Source: Candidatus Methanomethylicaceae archaeon (lineage in GTDB: Archaea > Thermoproteota > Methanomethylicia > Methanomethylicales > Methanomethylicaceae). From it: 33,418 nucleotides of DNA. The notes beneath the pieces are model-generated. The model was not told where the DNA came from. It saw only the letters and a program-made list of their open reading frames with translations, and made no database searches. Of the stretch, positions 30,145 to 33,418 are shown one piece after another (positions within the stretch are counted from its first letter, which is position 1; each line of letters opens with the position of its first letter). Both the position numbers and the translations under genes were made by a program. The stretch is taken from the NCBI GenBank assembly GCA_025057955.1, contig JANXER010000001.1, forward strand, positions 13,499-46,916, written 5' to 3'.

Positions 30145-31560
30145 ATGAAGGCCTCAACACTTCAATTATTTGAACACTTTGTCAATTTTCCCTTCACAAG
30201 AGGCATTCTGAAGAAGATGGTGAACTATTGTGATAAAGATAATGGAAATAGACTTGAGGTTGCCCTCGAATTATTCCTAGGAATTAGAAAATATGCTTGT
30301 TTAGAATGTAGATTAGCAGAAAGATCAATATCAAAACTAATAGAGTTAGGAGGAGGAAGTTTTGGAGTAAATGAGGAGGAGATAAAGTATAGATTCATGG
30401 ATGTATATTGGCGCAAAGGATTAATTAATGTTATAAAGGGATTAGCTTATTTTGGGGTTACAAAACCCTTTACCCCTGGAGCTCCATTTCAAGTGGTTTG
30501 GAATATTACCTATAGATGTAACTTAAGATGTAAACATTGTTATGCTGAAGCTGGAACTTCAGATTATTATGAATTAAGCACAGAAGAAGCTAAAATAGGC
30601 ATTAAAAAGCTTGCAGAATGGGGCATAGTAATATTAGCTTTTTCTGGTGGAGAGCCATTAATTCGTAAAGATATACTTGAGCTCTCAAAATATGCGAAGG
30701 ATAACAACCTCTATGTTGCAATAGCTACAAATGGAATTCTTCTTACAAAGGAAAAATGTGAAGAGCTTAAAAAAGCAGGAGTGGAATATCTTCAAATAAG
30801 CTTGGATGGAGCTAAGGCTTCTACTCATGATGGCTTTCGAGGGTTACAGGGAATATTTAATAAAACCATTGAAGGCATAAAGAATGCAGTAGATGAAGGA
30901 TTTTTTGTAAATGTTGCCACTACAGTAACAAATTACAATCTTTCAGAAGTTGTAGAAATAATAGATCTATGTGAATCTTTAGGAGTAAATTGGTTTATGA
31001 TGTATAATTTCGTGCCCACTGGAAGAGGAAAGGATATAGTTGAAAAAGATTTAAAACCAGAAGAGCGTGAGGAGCTCTTGAAAAAACTTTGGAATAAACT
31101 AAAAAGCTGTAAAATTAGCGTTCTTTCTACTGCACCACAATTTGCTAGAATTGCCTTACAAACTGAGGGAATTGGTTGTAATATAATACCAACACACTTC
31201 TATAATTCTGAGTTACATGGTCAATTGAGATCGTTATCAGACTTCATTGGAGGTTGTGGTGCTGGTAGATTTTACATAGCAATAAATCCAAACGGTGATA
31301 TAACACCATGTGTTTATTTTCCCTTAGTTATTGGAAATATTTTAACTTCAAATCTTGAAGAGTTGTGGATTGAGTCAAAAGAGCTTAAGGAATTAAGAAA
31401 TAGAGATTTACTTAAACCAAATTGTGGCAATTGTAATTATAGATATGTTTGTGGTGGCTGTAGAGCAAGAGCTTATGGATATTTTGAGGATTATTTAGCT
31501 CCTGATCCCGGCTGTCTTTTGAATAGACATGCTTATGATAAAATAGGGGATTTAGCATAA
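30145..31560 (+). CDS. Radical SAM protein with SPASM-type C-terminal cluster domain
   Basis: Uses a [4Fe-4S] cluster and S-adenosylmethionine for radical chemistry; target unknown. 471 residues. A 110-residue N-terminal extension has its own pair in YACLECRL (Cys 52, 55). The radical SAM core begins VVWNITYRCNLRCKHCYAEAG with C125-x3-C129-x2-C132, followed by AFSGGEPLIRKDI and LQISLDGAKASTHD. The SPASM-like tail has GGCGAGRFYIAINPNGDITPC and the cysteines CGNC, CGGC and PGC. Families with this layout make heme (AhbC/AhbD), modify peptides or serve cofactor synthesis. Its neighbours (S component, argG) do not decide. It begins ATG 30145 with no evident ribosome site. Confidence 0.85.
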   Translation: MKASTLQLFEHFVNFPFTRGILKKMVNYCDKDNGNRLEVALELFLGIRKYACLECRLAERSISKLIELGGGSFGVNEEEIKYRFMDVYWRKGLINVIKGLAYFGVTKPFTPGAPFQVVWNITYRCNLRCKHCYAEAGTSDYYELSTEEAKIGIKKLAEWGIVILAFSGGEPLIRKDILELSKYAKDNNLYVAIATNGILLTKEKCEELKKAGVEYLQISLDGAKASTHDGFRGLQGIFNKTIEGIKNAVDEGFFVNVATTVTNYNLSEVVEIIDLCESLGVNWFMMYNFVPTGRGKDIVEKDLKPEEREELLKKLWNKLKSCKISVLSTAPQFARIALQTEGIGCNIIPTHFYNSELHGQLRSLSDFIGGCGAGRFYIAINPNGDITPCVYFPLVIGNILTSNLEELWIESKELKELRNRDLLKPNCGNCNYRYVCGGCRARAYGYFEDYLAPDPGCLLNRHAYDKIGDLA

Positions 31561-31605
31561 AAAATTTATTAGATAATATCTAAAATTTTTTCCAAGGTGG
31601 GCATA

Positions 31606-32793
31606 TTGGTAAGTAAAATTGTACTTGCATATTCTGGAGGATTAGATACTTCTGTAGCAATAAAATGGTTAAAAGAGAAATATAATGCTGATATTATAAC
31701 AGTAACACTTGATGTAGGACAAAAGGAGGATTTCAAATTTATAGAAGATAAAGCCTATAAAATAGGCGCTATAAAGCATTATATGATTGATGCAAAGGAG
31801 GAATTCGCTAGAGATTATATATTTCCAGCAATAAGAGCAAATGCAATGTATGAAGATAAATATCCTGTTTCCACAGCCTTAAGTAGACCACTCATAGCTA
31901 AGAAGCTTGTAGAAGTAGCACATAAGGAAGGAGCTGATGCTGTAGCGCATGGTTGTACTGGAAAAGGAAACGATCAATTGAGAATTGAAATTTCTGTTAG
32001 AGCGTTGGATCCCAGCTTGACTGTATTAGCACCCACAAGGGATTGGGGAATGAGTAGAGATCAAGAAATAGAATACGCTAGAAAACACAACATACCCATC
32101 TCTAGCGTGGCTAAGAAGTATAGTGTAGATCAAAATCTTTGGGGGAGATCCATAGAAGGCGGCCCCTTGGAAGATCCTTGGAATGCACCAGATGAAGATG
32201 TTTGGGAATGGACGATAGATCCAAAAAAAGCCCCAGAGGAGCCAACAATAATGGAAATTGAGTTCAAAAATGGTGTGCCAATTAAAATTGATGGAGAATC
32301 CATGAATCCCATAGAATTGATAGATAAAGTTAATAGAATAGCAGGATTAAATGGTATTGGAAGAATAGATCATATTGAGGATAGAATTGTTGGAATAAAA
32401 TCTAGGGAAGTCTATGAATGTCCTGCAGCATTAACTATTATAGAGGCACATAAGGATTTAGAGAAAATGGTATTGAATAGAAGGGAATTAACCTTTAAGA
32501 AAATTGTGGATAATGAATGGACATTTCTTATATATGCAGGGCTATGGGAGGATCCTTTGCGCTATGACTTAGAGGCCTTTATAAATAAGACTAGTGAAAG
32601 AGTGGAGGGAATAGTTAAAATGAAGCTCTATAAGGGCTCTGCGATGGTAATTGGAAGAGAATCTCCATATTCACTCTATGATATAAGAGTAGCTACATAT
32701 GACTCTTCATCAACTTTTGATCAATCCCTATCAAAGGGATTTGTAACCCTCTGGGGGTTACAAACAGTAGCTTCAAGGAAATTCTTGAAATAA
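31606..32793 (+). CDS. argG: Argininosuccinate synthase
   Basis: Joins citrulline and aspartate with ATP, seventh step of arginine synthesis. 395 residues. Motifs: KIVLAYSGGLDTSVAIKWL (ATP-binding SGGLDTS), AHGCTGKGNDQLRIE, LAPTRDWGMSRDQEI and KKYSVDQNLWGRSIEGG (DxNLWGRSxEGG). I start at TTG 31606: AAGGTG stands six bases before it, and the GTG at 31597 is part of that site. It is followed by argH after a 23-base gap. Confidence 0.96.
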   Translation: MVSKIVLAYSGGLDTSVAIKWLKEKYNADIITVTLDVGQKEDFKFIEDKAYKIGAIKHYMIDAKEEFARDYIFPAIRANAMYEDKYPVSTALSRPLIAKKLVEVAHKEGADAVAHGCTGKGNDQLRIEISVRALDPSLTVLAPTRDWGMSRDQEIEYARKHNIPISSVAKKYSVDQNLWGRSIEGGPLEDPWNAPDEDVWEWTIDPKKAPEEPTIMEIEFKNGVPIKIDGESMNPIELIDKVNRIAGLNGIGRIDHIEDRIVGIKSREVYECPAALTIIEAHKDLEKMVLNRRELTFKKIVDNEWTFLIYAGLWEDPLRYDLEAFINKTSERVEGIVKMKLYKGSAMVIGRESPYSLYDIRVATYDSSSTFDQSLSKGFVTLWGLQTVASRKFLK

Positions 32794-32816
32794 TCTTGAA
32801 ATAAGGTGCTAGAAAG

Positions 32817-33418
32817 TTGAAGATTACAAGAGGGGGGAGATTAGAGGGCGATTTGACAAAGGAAATCTCAGAATTCATTTCCTCTTTTCAACATGATATT
32901 TATATAGCAAGGGAAGTAATTGAAATAAATTTAGCACATCTTCTCTGTTTAATGGATATAGGAATCATAAGTAAAGAAGAAGGTAAGGAAATAGCAAAAG
33001 TCCTATTGGAAATGCACATAGACAATATACCCCCTGATATGGAAGACATCCATATGGTTGTAGAGAGCGAGCTAATAAAGAGATTGGGAGAAATTGGAGA
33101 AAAGCTTCACACTGGAAAGAGTAGAAATGATCAAGTGGCCACTGCCATTAGAATGCGATTGAGAAAATTCATTATTGAAATTTGTAAGAATATAATAAAT
33201 CTTCAAGAGATAATCATAAGGAAGGCTGAGCTCTATAAAAATTCAATAATGCCAGGCTTTACACATCTTCAACATGCTCAACCCATCTCTATAGCACATT
33301 ATTTAATTGCTTATTTTGATATGTTCAATAGAAGTTTTGAGAGGATAATATCAAGCTATAGAAGGGTTAACCTTTCTCCAATGGGAGCTGCTGCTCTTGC
33401 TGGAACTGGATATAAAAT
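32817..33418 (+). CDS. argH: Argininosuccinate lyase, N-terminal part (runs off right edge)
   Basis: Cleaves argininosuccinate to arginine and fumarate. Two hundred codons are present. It starts TTG 32817 (LKITRGGRLEGDLTKEISEF, the usual G-R-L-x-G opening), and shows EDIHMVVESELIKRLGE, KLHTGKSRNDQVATAIRM (the TGKSRNDQ signature) and MPGFTHLQHAQPISIAHY. The GGTG of AAGGTGC lies eight bases upstream. The end LSPMGAAALAGTGYK is the familiar PLGAGALAGT-type region, so the active-site half is beyond the window. Confidence 0.95.
   Translation, partial: MKITRGGRLEGDLTKEISEFISSFQHDIYIAREVIEINLAHLLCLMDIGIISKEEGKEIAKVLLEMHIDNIPPDMEDIHMVVESELIKRLGEIGEKLHTGKSRNDQVATAIRMRLRKFIIEICKNIINLQEIIIRKAELYKNSIMPGFTHLQHAQPISIAHYLIAYFDMFNRSFERIISSYRRVNLSPMGAAALAGTGYK

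Overview
This is an A+T-rich archaeal chromosome segment. Archaeal signs are a stand-alone 5S rRNA, an intron-split tRNA-Trp, CDP-archaeol synthase, the archaeal CoA route (pantoate kinase and 4-phosphopantoate ligase), the phosphomevalonate-dehydratase mevalonate branch, a split aspartate carbamoyltransferase with a PyrI chain, an archaeal CoaD, DUF1512, UPF0147 and a short helicase-less XPF nuclease. The short XPF and the extra non-canonical tRNA intron point to the Thermoproteota/TACK side. A RadB-like protein and PyrD/PyrK argue against a standard Sulfolobus-type genome and for a deeper or uncultured lineage. This placement is inference. Strong GGTGAT-type Shine-Dalgarno sites and TTG starts are common, and a few genes look leaderless.

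Layout. Positions 1-4.6 kb, all minus strand: tRNA-Trp with two introns, an orphan RAM-domain protein, 5S rRNA, then a run of DUF1512, membrane zinc-ribbon protein, coaD, pheS and pheT (pheT runs off the left edge). Positions 4.6-11.9 kb are a looser, accessory stretch: two PH-domain membrane proteins, tRNA-Thr, a hybrid-cluster protein (Hcp) with a Bat-type HTH regulator just upstream of it, a decayed HEPN/MNT toxin-antitoxin pair, a small zinc-ribbon protein, and about 1 kb of decayed gene carrying short tandem duplications, ending at tRNA-Leu.

Positions 11.9-18.4 kb, plus strand: an inositol-phosphatase-family gene followed by a tightly packed de novo pyrimidine operon, pyrB-pyrI-pyrC-pyrDK-pyrE-pyrF. 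Dihydroorotate dehydrogenase and its electron-transfer partner are fused in one polypeptide. Everything needed to go from carbamoyl phosphate to UMP is present; thymidylate kinase lies 1.4 kb further on. Positions 18.4-20.4 kb hold small conserved archaeal genes and the XPF nuclease.

Positions 20.3-25.1 kb, minus strand: an RNase-H-fold protein, a UbiD-family decarboxylase, the large and small phosphomevalonate dehydratase subunits and an HD phosphohydrolase. This gives the two special steps of the archaeal mevalonate pathway. On the plus strand from 25.1 kb come a RadB-like ATPase and CDP-archaeol synthase, so isoprenoid supply and lipid-head attachment lie close together. Positions 26.7-30.1 kb form a CoA operon (coaBC, pantoate kinase, phosphopantoate ligase) ending in an ECF-type S component. 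With coaD near the left end, most of CoA synthesis from pantoate is in the window. The right end has a radical SAM/SPASM protein, argG and the start of argH.

The most notable items are the doubly split tRNA-Trp with a convincing bulge-helix-bulge at position 28/29, the PyrD-PyrK fusion, the S component inside the CoA operon, the divergent RNase-H-fold/RadB pair, the thymidylate kinase lacking the P-loop lysine, the palindromic operator at 5.2 kb and the toxin-antitoxin remains. I did not find a clearly new multi-gene defence or mobile system.
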